Source: an uncultured Bacteroidales bacterium
Lineage (GTDB): Bacteria; Bacteroidota; Bacteroidia; Bacteroidales; Muribaculaceae
NCBI GenBank assembly: GCA_902792435.1
Contig: CADAZN010000010.1
Location: 1-33,016, forward strand
Length of the DNA stretch: 33,016 nt
Direction of reading: 5' to 3'
Part shown: piece by piece, positions 25,554-32,918 of the stretch
How positions within the stretch are numbered: position 1 is the stretch's first letter
How the letters are laid out: each line of letters starts with the position of its first letter
The notes under the pieces: model-generated
The model's input: only the letters and a program-made list of their open reading frames with translations
Database searches by the model: none
What the model was told of the DNA's origin: nothing
Made by a program: the position numbers and the translations under genes

Positions 25554-25832
25554 TTAAGCCCAAACATCAACGCCAGTCGAGCGCACTGCAGCAGCTGTAA
25601 CGCGTGCTTTGATAGTGCAGTCGAGAGCGCCCTTGTCGGTTGCTTTCACATTTGCTTTGTTAATTCCCAATTCTTTCAGGGTGTTGATGATCACGTTCTT
25701 GATTTGCTCGCCAAATTGATAGGCTACCGTGCTGTCGAGCTCAATGTGTAGTCCGTCAACGTCAGATGGCGCAATTTGGATAAGAATGTCGCCCGACTCA
25801 AGAGTGCCGGCCATTGCATTTTTTAGTTCCAT
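25554..25832 (-). CDS. citD: Citrate lyase gamma subunit (acyl carrier protein)
   Basis: A 92-residue acyl carrier that holds the phosphoribosyl-dephospho-CoA arm on which citrate is cleaved. The attachment serine is Ser13 in AGTLESGD, matching the known site in Klebsiella CitD (AGTLESSD). The downstream block DKGALDCTIKARVTAA is a family hallmark. It is the first gene of the citDEFX-citCG-hydratase-icd unit and sits behind a near-ideal promoter. Confidence 0.96.
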   Translation of the reverse strand: MELKNAMAGTLESGDILIQIAPSDVDGLHIELDSTVAYQFGEQIKNVIINTLKELGINKANVKATDKGALDCTIKARVTAAAVRSTGVDVWA

Positions 25833-25909
25833 CAGGTTCGTTTTTGGTTTTAATGTTGTTTTAAAAAATATTGTTTCAAGATAAATAATATTTGCTATTA
25901 AAAAGCAAG

Positions 25910-25940
25910 CAAATGTAGCTATATTTTTGGAACTGACAAA
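25910..25940 (-). promoter_or_regulatory. Promoter of the citrate lyase operon
   Basis: On the minus strand TTTG (25937-25940), exactly 19 bp, then TACATTTG (25910-25917). Both elements match the Bacteroidetes consensus perfectly, so the operon can be transcribed independently of pta-ackA. Confidence 0.7.
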
Positions 25941-26123
25941 AGTTTTTCATTGAAAAAATGCCTGAAACACATTTATTTAAAACAATTTCACGATTAAAAA
26001 AATGAGAAGAAAAAACAACTTTTTATAGTTTTTGTTGTTATGGTTTCACTTTGTTGCAAAGTGTGGAAAAATGATTGATTTGTTAATAAAATAGCATTTA
26101 ATTATTATAAATCGTAAAATAAG

Positions 26124-26162
26124 AAAGTGGACAAATTCCAAAGCGAATTTGCCCACTTTTTG
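26124..26162 (-). terminator. Terminator after ackA
   Basis: Arms AAAGTGG-CAAATTC and GAATTTG-CCACTTT (one mismatch near the middle) close a six-base loop. It lies about 35 bp past the ackA stop codon and separates pta-ackA from citD. The T run is stronger on the plus side, so it may work in both directions. Confidence 0.7.
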
Positions 26163-26196
26163 TTAGTGTTTTTTCTTTATCGGTGAGGACCTATGG

Positions 26197-27405
26197 TTAT
26201 GGCTCACGTCCCTCGATAATAGCCTCGGTGTCGCGTGCAATCATATACTCCTCGTCGGTCATGACAACAACAACTTTCACCTTGCTGTCGGGGGTGCTGA
26301 TTTCGCCCTCTTTTCCACGCCATAGTTTATCATTGAGCTCCTCGTCGATTTTCACTCCAAGATACTCAAGGTTGCGGCATAAGTTGCGACGGGTAGGAGT
26401 CTGGTTTTCGCCAACTCCACCAGTGAATGCGATGATGTCCACACCGTTGAGCTCAGCAGCATAAGCACCTATGTATTTCAAGATGCGCAGCTCATACATG
26501 TCCATTGCGAGTTGAGCGATAGGGTTGCCCTTGTCGATCTCGTCGCAAATCTCACGCATGTCGCTTGAAATGCCAGTGATACCAAGCACACCGCTCTCCT
26601 TGTTGACGATGCGCATCAAGTCCTTGGCAGTGAGGTTGTACTTCTCCATAAGGAAGATGAGAGCGCCTGGGTCAACATCGCCACTGCGAGTTCCCATCAT
26701 CAAGCCTTCGGTAGGAGTGAGGCCCATTGAGGTGTCGATGCTCTTGCCGTTCTTGATAGCCGATATGCTGGCTCCATTGCCAATGTGGCAGCAGATGATT
26801 TTCTTGTCTTGCCAGTCGGTGCCCAGCATTTCGCACACGCGGCGAGAAACGAAGCGGTGGCTAGTTCCGTGGAAACCATAGCGGCGTACGTGGTCCTCCT
26901 CATAGTACTTCATGGGAAGAGGGTAGAGGTAGGCGTGCTTTGGCATGGTTTGGTGGAATGCAGTGTCGAACACAGCAACCTGTGGAACGTTGGGAAGCAC
27001 CTTGGTGATAGCGTCAATGCCAGCCATGTTCACGGGGTTGTGAAGTGGTGCGATGTTATAGCACTCTTTAATCATGTCCTTCACCTCGTCGGTGATGAGC
27101 ATACTCTTGTTGAACTTCTCGCCTCCATGCACTACGCGATGTCCTACAGCGTCAATCTCGTCAAAGCCCTTGATGCAGCCATACTCGGGGTTTACAAGCG
27201 CATCGAGAATGGCCTTGATTGCTCCGTCGTGATTGATGAGACCCAGGTCAACGTTCTTCTTGCCGTCTTCGAGTTTCATCTTGATGAAAGCGTCGGGCAG
27301 ACCAATTTTCTCTACTCCACCCTCGGCAAGGATGGTGTTGCTTTTTACCTCGATGAGTTTGTACTTGGCAGAGCTACTGCCGCAGTTGAGCACTAGAATG
27401 TTCAT
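26197..27405 (-). CDS. ackA: Acetate kinase
   Basis: Interconverts acetyl phosphate plus ADP and acetate plus ATP. The 402 residues match the family: MNILVLNCGSSSAKYKL at the N-terminus, the HRVVHGG loop, DTAFHQTMP with the catalytic aspartate, GFHGTSH, GNGASISAI, the MGTRSGDVDPG arginine motif and FTGGVGENQ near the end. It follows pta by 105 bp without an obvious promoter of its own, so the two are probably co-transcribed. In this setting it can make ATP from acetyl phosphate or return lyase-derived acetate to acetyl-CoA. Short tandem repeats lie directly upstream of its start. Confidence 0.98.
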   Translation of the reverse strand: MNILVLNCGSSSAKYKLIEVKSNTILAEGGVEKIGLPDAFIKMKLEDGKKNVDLGLINHDGAIKAILDALVNPEYGCIKGFDEIDAVGHRVVHGGEKFNKSMLITDEVKDMIKECYNIAPLHNPVNMAGIDAITKVLPNVPQVAVFDTAFHQTMPKHAYLYPLPMKYYEEDHVRRYGFHGTSHRFVSRRVCEMLGTDWQDKKIICCHIGNGASISAIKNGKSIDTSMGLTPTEGLMMGTRSGDVDPGALIFLMEKYNLTAKDLMRIVNKESGVLGITGISSDMREICDEIDKGNPIAQLAMDMYELRILKYIGAYAAELNGVDIIAFTGGVGENQTPTRRNLCRNLEYLGVKIDEELNDKLWRGKEGEISTPDSKVKVVVVMTDEEYMIARDTEAIIEGREP

Positions 27406-27423
27406 AATCAGTTTGTTATTATT

Positions 27424-27451
27424 CGTTTATCGTTTATGGTTTATCGTTTAT
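27424..27451 (-). repeat. Four 7-bp tandem repeats upstream of ackA
   Basis: On the minus strand ATAAACG, ATAAACC, ATAAACG and ATAAACG follow head to tail, ending about 18 bp before the ackA ATG, where a ribosome would bind. Confidence 0.7.
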
Positions 27452-27471
27452 TGAAGTAGAAGCTGAGAATA

Positions 27472-27511
27472 AGATTCTTGTTCTCTTGTCTTCTCGTCCT
27501 CTTATCCTCTT
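27472..27511 (-). repeat. Degenerate 8-bp tandem repeats between pta and ackA
   Basis: On the minus strand the octamers AAGAGGAT, AAGAGGAC, GAGAAGAC, AAGAGAAC and the weaker AAGAATCT run in series. They begin at the pta stop codon and give a purine-rich leader to ackA. Confidence 0.6.
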
Positions 27512-28524
27512 TATTGTTTCTTGCTGATAGCCTGGTTGCAGGTAAGGAGGATTGTCTTGTAAACATCGTCGGGCGAGCATCCACGAGAGAGGTCATTAAC
27601 TGGAGCGCCAAGTCCTTGAAGCACAGGACCTACTGCGGTTGCGCCAGCAAGACGCTGAACAAGTTTATAGGCTATGTTTCCAACCTCAAGATTGGGGAAT
27701 ACGAGGACGTTAGCCTTGCCTGCTATGTCGCTACCTGGAGCCTTTGAAGCACCAACGCTGGGCACGATTGCGGCATCGGCTTGCAGCTCACCGTCAATCT
27801 TCATGTCAGGGTTCATTTCACGAGCTAAGCGCAGAGCCTCGGTAACTTTGTCAACTCTTTCATGGCTAGCGCTGCCCTTAGTTGAGAAGCTGAGCATAGC
27901 CACTTTGGGATCGATGCCAGCTATATCGCGAGCTGTCTTCTCAGTGAGAACTGCAGTTTGTGCAAGTTGACTTGCATCTGGATCGGGAATAACGGCACAA
28001 TCGGCAAACACCATTGTTCCGTTCTCTCCGTAAGGGCTACCCTCGGGAAGGAGCATGATGAAAGCACCTGATACAGCACTCACGCCAGGAGCGGTCTTCA
28101 GCACTTGGAAGGCGGCGCGCAGCACGTTGCCAGTAGTGTTCTCGGCACCGGCTACTTGTGCATCGGCATCACCATTTTTGATAAGTAAGCAACCCAGATA
28201 AAGAGGGTCAGCTGCAGTGACGCGTGCTTGCTCAATAGTCATACCTTTCTTTTTGCGCAGCTCTTGAAGCAATAGAGCATAAGGCTCAAGCTCTTCGGCA
28301 TTGGCAGGGTTGATGAATGTTGCTTTCTCGATGTTGTTGAAACCTAGCTCATTGGCTTTAGCAACGATTTCGTTCTTGTCGCCAATGAGGATGACATTAG
28401 CAGCGCCACGCTCAATAACGAGATTGGCGGCTTGCAATGTGCGTGGTTCAAAACTCTCGGGTAATACTAAGCGTTGCGGAGTGGAAATCGCTTTTTTCTC
28501 CAGGTCGATAAACAGTTGTTCCAT
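27511..28524 (-). CDS. pta: Phosphate acetyltransferase
   Basis: Interconverts acetyl-CoA plus phosphate and acetyl phosphate plus CoA. The 337 residues match the short, single-domain Pta form with no N-terminal DRTGG/P-loop extension. Visible blocks include RLVLPESFEPRTLQAA near the start, GCLLIKNGDADAQVAGA, and LVFPNLEVGNIAYKLVQRL near the C-terminus, followed by GPVLQGLGAPVNDLSRGC. It is the first gene of the pta-ackA pair and has a near-perfect promoter at 28566-28596. Confidence 0.97.
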   Translation of the reverse strand: MEQLFIDLEKKAISTPQRLVLPESFEPRTLQAANLVIERGAANVILIGDKNEIVAKANELGFNNIEKATFINPANAEELEPYALLLQELRKKKGMTIEQARVTAADPLYLGCLLIKNGDADAQVAGAENTTGNVLRAAFQVLKTAPGVSAVSGAFIMLLPEGSPYGENGTMVFADCAVIPDPDASQLAQTAVLTEKTARDIAGIDPKVAMLSFSTKGSASHERVDKVTEALRLAREMNPDMKIDGELQADAAIVPSVGASKAPGSDIAGKANVLVFPNLEVGNIAYKLVQRLAGATAVGPVLQGLGAPVNDLSRGCSPDDVYKTILLTCNQAISKKQ

Positions 28525-28565
28525 TGTTTTGTGTTAATGTTTTCAAGTAGTTTTCTAATCTTGTG

Positions 28566-28596
28566 CAAAGGTACGGCATTAACTCATAATAACAAA
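28566..28596 (-). promoter_or_regulatory. pta promoter
   Basis: On the minus strand TTTG (28593-28596), 19 bp, then TACCTTTG (28566-28573), a full match to the Bacteroidetes consensus. The spacing is the same as in the citD promoter. Confidence 0.7.
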
Positions 28597-28670
28597 ATAA
28601 TAGCCCACTAATTTATGAACAACTTTTCTCAAACAGAAACACTAATATTCTCAAAAGATATGTGATTATA

Positions 28671-28872
28671 TTATTTAACGTGAGTTCGACGGAAATAAAT
28701 GGATGTATATCAGGCTGCTCCTCTAAGATAGAGGAGCTGTCGCGAAGCGACTGAGGAGTATGATTTCCTTATGAGAGAGTTTCATACTCCCCCCAACCCC
28801 CTCTATCTTAGAGTGGGAGCTGCTAACGCAATGATTATCAAATGATAAATTCGTCGAACTCACGTTATTTAA
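28671..28872. mobile_element. MITE-like element with terminal inverted repeats, 8-bp direct repeats and nested hairpins
   Basis: Perfect 16-base inverted repeats TAACGTGAGTTCGACG (28676-28691) and its complement (28852-28867) bound the element. The octamer TTATTTAA occurs at both edges (28671-28678 and 28865-28872) and could be a target-site duplication. Inside are GCTCCTCT-AAGAT-AGAGGAGC (28717-28737), GTCGC-GAA-GCGAC (28739-28751), GGAGTATGA paired with TCATACTCC (28755-28790), and a 13-base long-range arm pair (28722-28734 with 28800-28812). No coding sequence is inside. Confidence 0.7.
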
Positions 28873-28875
28873 TAT

Positions 28876-30147
28876 TTAGTTTTTCACAACAGGTTTTGGC
28901 CCATTGATGCCGATATATGCAATGCCTTCGGTGTCCAAATCAATCAAGACACGACCATATTTGTCGCCTCCGTCAAAGACTATGACGAGTTCTTTGTCAA
29001 TATAATTAATATAATTATGGTCTTCCAGATTTGCTTTCGCAACCAGATTGATATAAATCAAGCGGTGGCCATTGCGTTTGACTCCAAAATATTGCTTAGC
29101 GTAGTTTTCGAGCGGCATAGGTCCTGTACCAGGCAGATATGCTCTCCGAGTTATTTCACGGTCAAGGAGCCATTTTGCTCTCCCAATATCGGTTTGTCTT
29201 AACTGGTAGAACTCACCTTGCAAATCTTTGTTATATTTTTGTGCAATCAGGAACTCACTCTCAGGTAGCACATAATCAAGGGAATCCATTCGTATAATAC
29301 GAATAACATTAAAAGAGCTTGTTAAATAATCAGGAGCATTCTCATCAGTTTCAAGAACTACTGTCATTGGCTGGCGACTGTCGGCAACAATTTCTTGAGG
29401 CTTAAGTCCAGGGCATGACACAGTGAGAACAGTGCCATCGGTAACGCAAATGCTGAACTTGCCATCAAAATCAGAGGCAGTGCCGTTTTTTGTGCCTTTC
29501 GCACAAATATGCGCTCCAATAACTGGCTCTCCATCTTCGGCACTCAGAACCTGACCTGTCACGATGTTTCTCTCAAGCCAAATCTCGAAGCAGTTGCCTG
29601 ATATTCGCCCTTGAATAGTCTTGTAAGATGGATGCTCGACTCTAAGTGATTTGTCACTTTCCTTAATCTTTGTGATATTGAAATAACCTTTAGAATCGGT
29701 GACGACGCTATTGCCCGATGGCAGTGCCGTGACTGTTGCACCTTGCAGGGCCTTCTCGTCTTCATTACAAACAGTGCCAAACACCCCTTGTGGCAGATTC
29801 TCGCCATAACAGCAACCAGACACGAAGTTGTATAAAGATATTCTTAACTGCTGAGCATCAACTGCCACCTCTATTTCATCGCAGTCTAAGACTTTCACAG
29901 ATAAAGTGTCTCCCAGTTGCGCCTCTATGTTAAAATGCCCATCTATATCAGTCGCTACACCTATATTGGTACCTTTAAGACGAACGTAAACGCCTTTAAG
30001 TGGTTCCTTATCAAAAGCCGATACCACCACGCCTGTAATCGTCTTGGGCGATGAAGCACCCAGACTTGCCGACTGCGCCGCCACAGTGAAGCCCATGGCG
30101 CAAACCATCATCAGCAATATAGCCCATATATGATATTTCCTTGCCAT
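28876..30147 (-). CDS. Secreted protein with three carboxypeptidase-regulatory-like domains
   Basis: A 423-residue exported protein of unknown role. The signal peptide ends near TVAAQS (21-26). Three domains of the carboxypeptidase D regulatory-like type follow at about 36-107, 120-192 and 196-267. Each has the pattern GxV, then an Ala/Gly-rich strand, then TDxdGxFxI: KGTNIGVATDIDGHFNI; VVTDSKGYFNI; KGTKNGTASDFDGKFSI. This domain is best known as the N-terminal plug extension of SusC-type transporters, but no TonB barrel is present here. The C-terminal 155 residues are not recognised. The gene shares a 44-bp leader with the lipoprotein gene ending at 31419 and lies downstream of two related surface-protein genes. 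A cell-surface role is inferred. Confidence 0.75.
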   Translation of the reverse strand: MARKYHIWAILLMMVCAMGFTVAAQSASLGASSPKTITGVVVSAFDKEPLKGVYVRLKGTNIGVATDIDGHFNIEAQLGDTLSVKVLDCDEIEVAVDAQQLRISLYNFVSGCCYGENLPQGVFGTVCNEDEKALQGATVTALPSGNSVVTDSKGYFNITKIKESDKSLRVEHPSYKTIQGRISGNCFEIWLERNIVTGQVLSAEDGEPVIGAHICAKGTKNGTASDFDGKFSICVTDGTVLTVSCPGLKPQEIVADSRQPMTVVLETDENAPDYLTSSFNVIRIIRMDSLDYVLPESEFLIAQKYNKDLQGEFYQLRQTDIGRAKWLLDREITRRAYLPGTGPMPLENYAKQYFGVKRNGHRLIYINLVAKANLEDHNYINYIDKELVIVFDGGDKYGRVLIDLDTEGIAYIGINGPKPVVKN

Positions 30148-30186
30148 AATTCAATCAGTTTTCTGCCATCCGCAAAGATAGCGGTT
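30143..30186 (-). repeat. Duplicated 44-bp gene leader (copy A)
   Basis: This stretch, from the start codon outward, matches 32185-32228 at 42 of 44 positions. It contains a perfect TATCTTTG -7 promoter element (30173-30180 on the minus strand) about 26 bp from the ATG, so a promoter plus translation start appears to have been duplicated. No good -33 element is seen. Confidence 0.75.
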
Positions 30187-30207
30187 TTCTGTTATCATTC
30201 TTTCCTA

Positions 30208-31422
30208 TCATGGAACAAATATCTGCTTGTAGCACGGTTTCTTATTTTGGAAAATGCCACGTTTGAGAGCTTCTTTTCTCAATTTCCCTAACTGCTTGAA
30301 TCTCTTTTGCGTTTTCTTGTTTGATTCATATATCGTTAAGAAGCAATCAGTAGATGCGCTTATCATTATCACTTCAAGATAATCATCGTCGCATAGTTTC
30401 ACTTTCATAGGCTCAAATCCAACAGCCCTAAAACTTAATGACTTAATTGTATCGGGCCCCAAGATCGAGAAAAAACCGTTGGGTTGTGTACTTGCAATCT
30501 TTACAGAATCGTCAATCATGATATCTACCAACGGAACAGGCTCAAAGTCTAAATCATCAATAACCAATCCCCTAATTGTTTTTAACTCATAGCCTGTTGG
30601 TTCAAACAATTCTGGCATAATTTCCTCATAAGATATTATCTCATACTTTATAGAACTCAATGGAGCAATGCCTTTTTTTCTCACTTCATCAATACCTACT
30701 TCCTTAACCAAATCAATCCATGCACCTATCTCATTTACAAGCTCATCATAACCATCAGTAGGTTGTTTGACAAAAGAAACGTCTGGAATATTGATACGAC
30801 CATATTCATCAACACCTTTATCTATTTGCTTATAGCAAAAGTAGTCATATATCACTTCATCTTTAGCGTTTTTGAAAACAAGATAATTGTTTATTGGAGT
30901 ATCATTCCGATAAATCCAAATAATCCATGACAAGGCTTTAATTTTATCTGTGCACACATGACCTAATCGATTAGAAGACCTAACCATAGCAGGTATCTTA
31001 TTGGCAGTTTGATTATCATACCAGATACAACCAATGCCATCTATAGTATCTTTAAGTTCGTAGTGATAAAGGGCTTCTATCAACTGAAGGTCTCCAAAAG
31101 CTTCTTGAGCACCATTAAAATCGTTTTTCCTCAGATACTCACCAATGGAATCCCAATTCTTGTATTTAGCTGGATTCTGCTCCCTAACATTATCTTCAGA
31201 CTGATTTTGACAAACTTCTAAACTGTGAAACTTCTTCATGACACTGTCGAGTGGCTCATCAACAGCCTGAACAAGAGCTCTATCAGCATTAAATTCAACA
31301 CCATTAATGATAAGTTTTATAGTCTCGTTCTTAGTTGCAGCCGATTGCGCCGCAACAGTGAAGCCCGTGGCACAAACCATCAAGAGAACTAATAATGCTA
31401 TTATTATTTCTTTCTTTTTCAT
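30208..31422 (-). CDS. Secreted protein of unknown function with C-terminal carboxypeptidase-regulatory-like domain
   Basis: A 404-residue exported protein. Its signal peptide (residues 1-25) is almost the same as that of the next gene downstream (LLMVCATGFTVAAQSA against LLMMVCAMGFTVAAQSA), which points to shared ancestry at least at the N-terminus. Residues 30-275 match nothing I recognise and have no clear catalytic motif. Residues about 280-354 form one carboxypeptidase-regulatory-like beta-sandwich (IRGLVIDDLDFEPVPLVDIMI, then TQPNGFFSI). The last 45 residues are strongly basic. The start codon overlaps the stop of the lipoprotein gene by ATGA, so the two are translated together. Confidence 0.7.
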   Translation of the reverse strand: MKKKEIIIALLVLLMVCATGFTVAAQSAATKNETIKLIINGVEFNADRALVQAVDEPLDSVMKKFHSLEVCQNQSEDNVREQNPAKYKNWDSIGEYLRKNDFNGAQEAFGDLQLIEALYHYELKDTIDGIGCIWYDNQTANKIPAMVRSSNRLGHVCTDKIKALSWIIWIYRNDTPINNYLVFKNAKDEVIYDYFCYKQIDKGVDEYGRINIPDVSFVKQPTDGYDELVNEIGAWIDLVKEVGIDEVRKKGIAPLSSIKYEIISYEEIMPELFEPTGYELKTIRGLVIDDLDFEPVPLVDIMIDDSVKIASTQPNGFFSILGPDTIKSLSFRAVGFEPMKVKLCDDDYLEVIMISASTDCFLTIYESNKKTQKRFKQLGKLRKEALKRGIFQNKKPCYKQIFVP

Positions 31423-32189
31423 TTCGCTTGTAATTTCTTTAAGATAACACTTTTAACCTGATCTCTATTGTTTTCGAGATAGTCCAGCAATCCAGAGGGC
31501 AATTTGCAATCATCATCAAGAATGTCGAACTGCATTCTTAAATCAATTGCTGGTTCTACATATTGTGACTCATACAAAAGAATGAATGCGATATCTCCTT
31601 TTCTAAGATTTCTCGTTTTCAAACAAATCTTATGCCCCAAGTCGGTTGTGTCCGAAATAGCCTCGGCAACGGCAGTCAATGTTTTATTGTCAATACTCTT
31701 GTCAACAAATGATTTATAAGTATAATTGTGTATAAAGCTGTTGTCTTTGTTGTTCCAAACAATATTCTCTTGACCATACTCGAGATTAATAAAAGCGTTT
31801 TCTTGGTTTACAAGTTCCCTTAGTTTCTTTTCTAAATCTATTGGGCATTTATATGTCCCATTCTTGCCTTTCACATTGTTTCCAAATACACCAAGTGATT
31901 CCTCCTTGTCTTGTCCCTTAAATGTCAAATGCAATCTTGGGTAAAATTTCACAAAATCACGTGAAGAGTCATAAGTCGACATATCAAACAACATATTTTT
32001 CGTTTCTGAATCAGTAATAATCAAAAGGGTGTCGAGCTTGTCATCATTAAATTCAGTGACAATAATAGAGTCACACTCATGGACCTTCATAGATATTGTT
32101 GTCGAAGATCCAGTCTTTGAAACAGCACACGAAAGCAACATGCCTAAACAAGCTACTGCAAAAATTATATGTAATATTAGTTTTGCCAT
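31419..32189 (-). CDS. Lipoprotein of unknown function
   Basis: A 256-residue lipoprotein: the signal sequence ends in MLLSC with the lipid-bearing cysteine at 21. The mature protein is mixed alpha/beta, rich in charged residues and not recognised. It has no membrane segment after the lipobox. It is preceded by the duplicated 44-bp leader with a TATCTTTG box and overlaps the next secreted-protein gene by four bases, so both form an operon. A role on or near the outer membrane is inferred from the lipobox only. Confidence 0.7.
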   Translation of the reverse strand: MAKLILHIIFAVACLGMLLSCAVSKTGSSTTISMKVHECDSIIVTEFNDDKLDTLLIITDSETKNMLFDMSTYDSSRDFVKFYPRLHLTFKGQDKEESLGVFGNNVKGKNGTYKCPIDLEKKLRELVNQENAFINLEYGQENIVWNNKDNSFIHNYTYKSFVDKSIDNKTLTAVAEAISDTTDLGHKICLKTRNLRKGDIAFILLYESQYVEPAIDLRMQFDILDDDCKLPSGLLDYLENNRDQVKSVILKKLQAK

Positions 32190-32228
32190 AATTCAATCTG
32201 TTTTCTGCCATCTGCAAAGATAGCGGTT
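32185..32228 (-). repeat. Duplicated 44-bp gene leader (copy B)
   Basis: Partner of 30143-30186. It carries TATCTTTG at 32215-32222 on the minus strand and lies in the 48-bp gap between two genes. The match extends into the first codons (ATGGC) and ends abruptly at GCGGTT. Confidence 0.75.
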
Positions 32229-32237
32229 ATCCATTAA

Positions 32238-32864
32238 TTAAAATTGAAAGGACTTATTATTAAAATCAACTTTTAAATCTTTTGCCAATGCCTTTATATC
32301 ATTCTCGTTTGCTGGATGATTGTATAATGGTTCTATACACCCCAAAGAATCAGTATAGAAACTTTCATCACTACAATAAATCACTACAGCGCCTTTATCT
32401 TCATATACTTTGATAGAATCAGCTGTTGGATAATAGTATGTTGCAATAAGTTTCTCTATGATACCTTCATTTTTTAAAAGGACAATATTATACTCATTTA
32501 TCGGAATGTCTTCAATTCTACTCCGAATCAAATAATCTCCATCAGAGCAATATTTAGGGGGAAGAAGAAGGGTATCCATTCCCAGTCCTTGTAAGAAAAC
32601 ACCTAATCCTGCACTGGCCACAAAGAAAACTGCGCAGTATATTTTAAGAAGCAACCAATGCTTGAACTGTTTGTTGATTAAAAAGAACAAAACCAATGAT
32701 GAGAGAATCGTTACCCAAACTATCATGTAACCCAAGCCCCATCGCAAGTGCTCACTTCGTTTTAGCGAGAAGAGTAAAACGGCACAGATTGTCAAACAGA
32801 TAAAGTGAATAGCAAATAGCCACTTCACTATCATGCTACGCTTAGTTATTGACAAATATTTCAT
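32238..32864 (-). CDS. Small integral membrane protein of unknown function
   Basis: A 208-residue protein starting at MKYLSITKRS; an upstream ATG would add six residues and is less likely. Three membrane helices are predicted at about 14-34, 44-63 and 71-93, with positive residues before the first. A soluble domain of about 110 residues follows, with no motif I recognise. Base composition is A/T-rich, as in the neighbouring lipoprotein genes. It ends 48 bp before the lipoprotein gene on the same strand. No function can be given. Confidence 0.6.
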   Translation of the reverse strand: MKYLSITKRSMIVKWLFAIHFICLTICAVLLFSLKRSEHLRWGLGYMIVWVTILSSLVLFFLINKQFKHWLLLKIYCAVFFVASAGLGVFLQGLGMDTLLLPPKYCSDGDYLIRSRIEDIPINEYNIVLLKNEGIIEKLIATYYYPTADSIKVYEDKGAVVIYCSDESFYTDSLGCIEPLYNHPANENDIKALAKDLKVDFNNKSFQF

Positions 32865-32918
32865 AATAATAAGTTTTATCAATTAGGTAAAAATGGTTCT
32901 TTGGCCTACAACAAAAAT

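Larger units (their letters stand above)
25833..26196. other. Intergenic region between citD and ackA
   Basis: No gene is visible in this very A/T-rich stretch. It holds the citD promoter (25910-25940) with a leader of about 70 nt, and the ackA terminator (26124-26162). The middle (about 25945-26120) has nothing I can name. Confidence 0.6.
28525..28875. other. Intergenic region upstream of pta with promoter and palindromic element
   Basis: No gene is visible. The part next to pta holds its promoter. From 28671 to 28872 there is a MITE-like element with nested hairpins (listed separately). It also forms the region just beyond the 3' end of the gene that stops at 28876. Confidence 0.6.
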
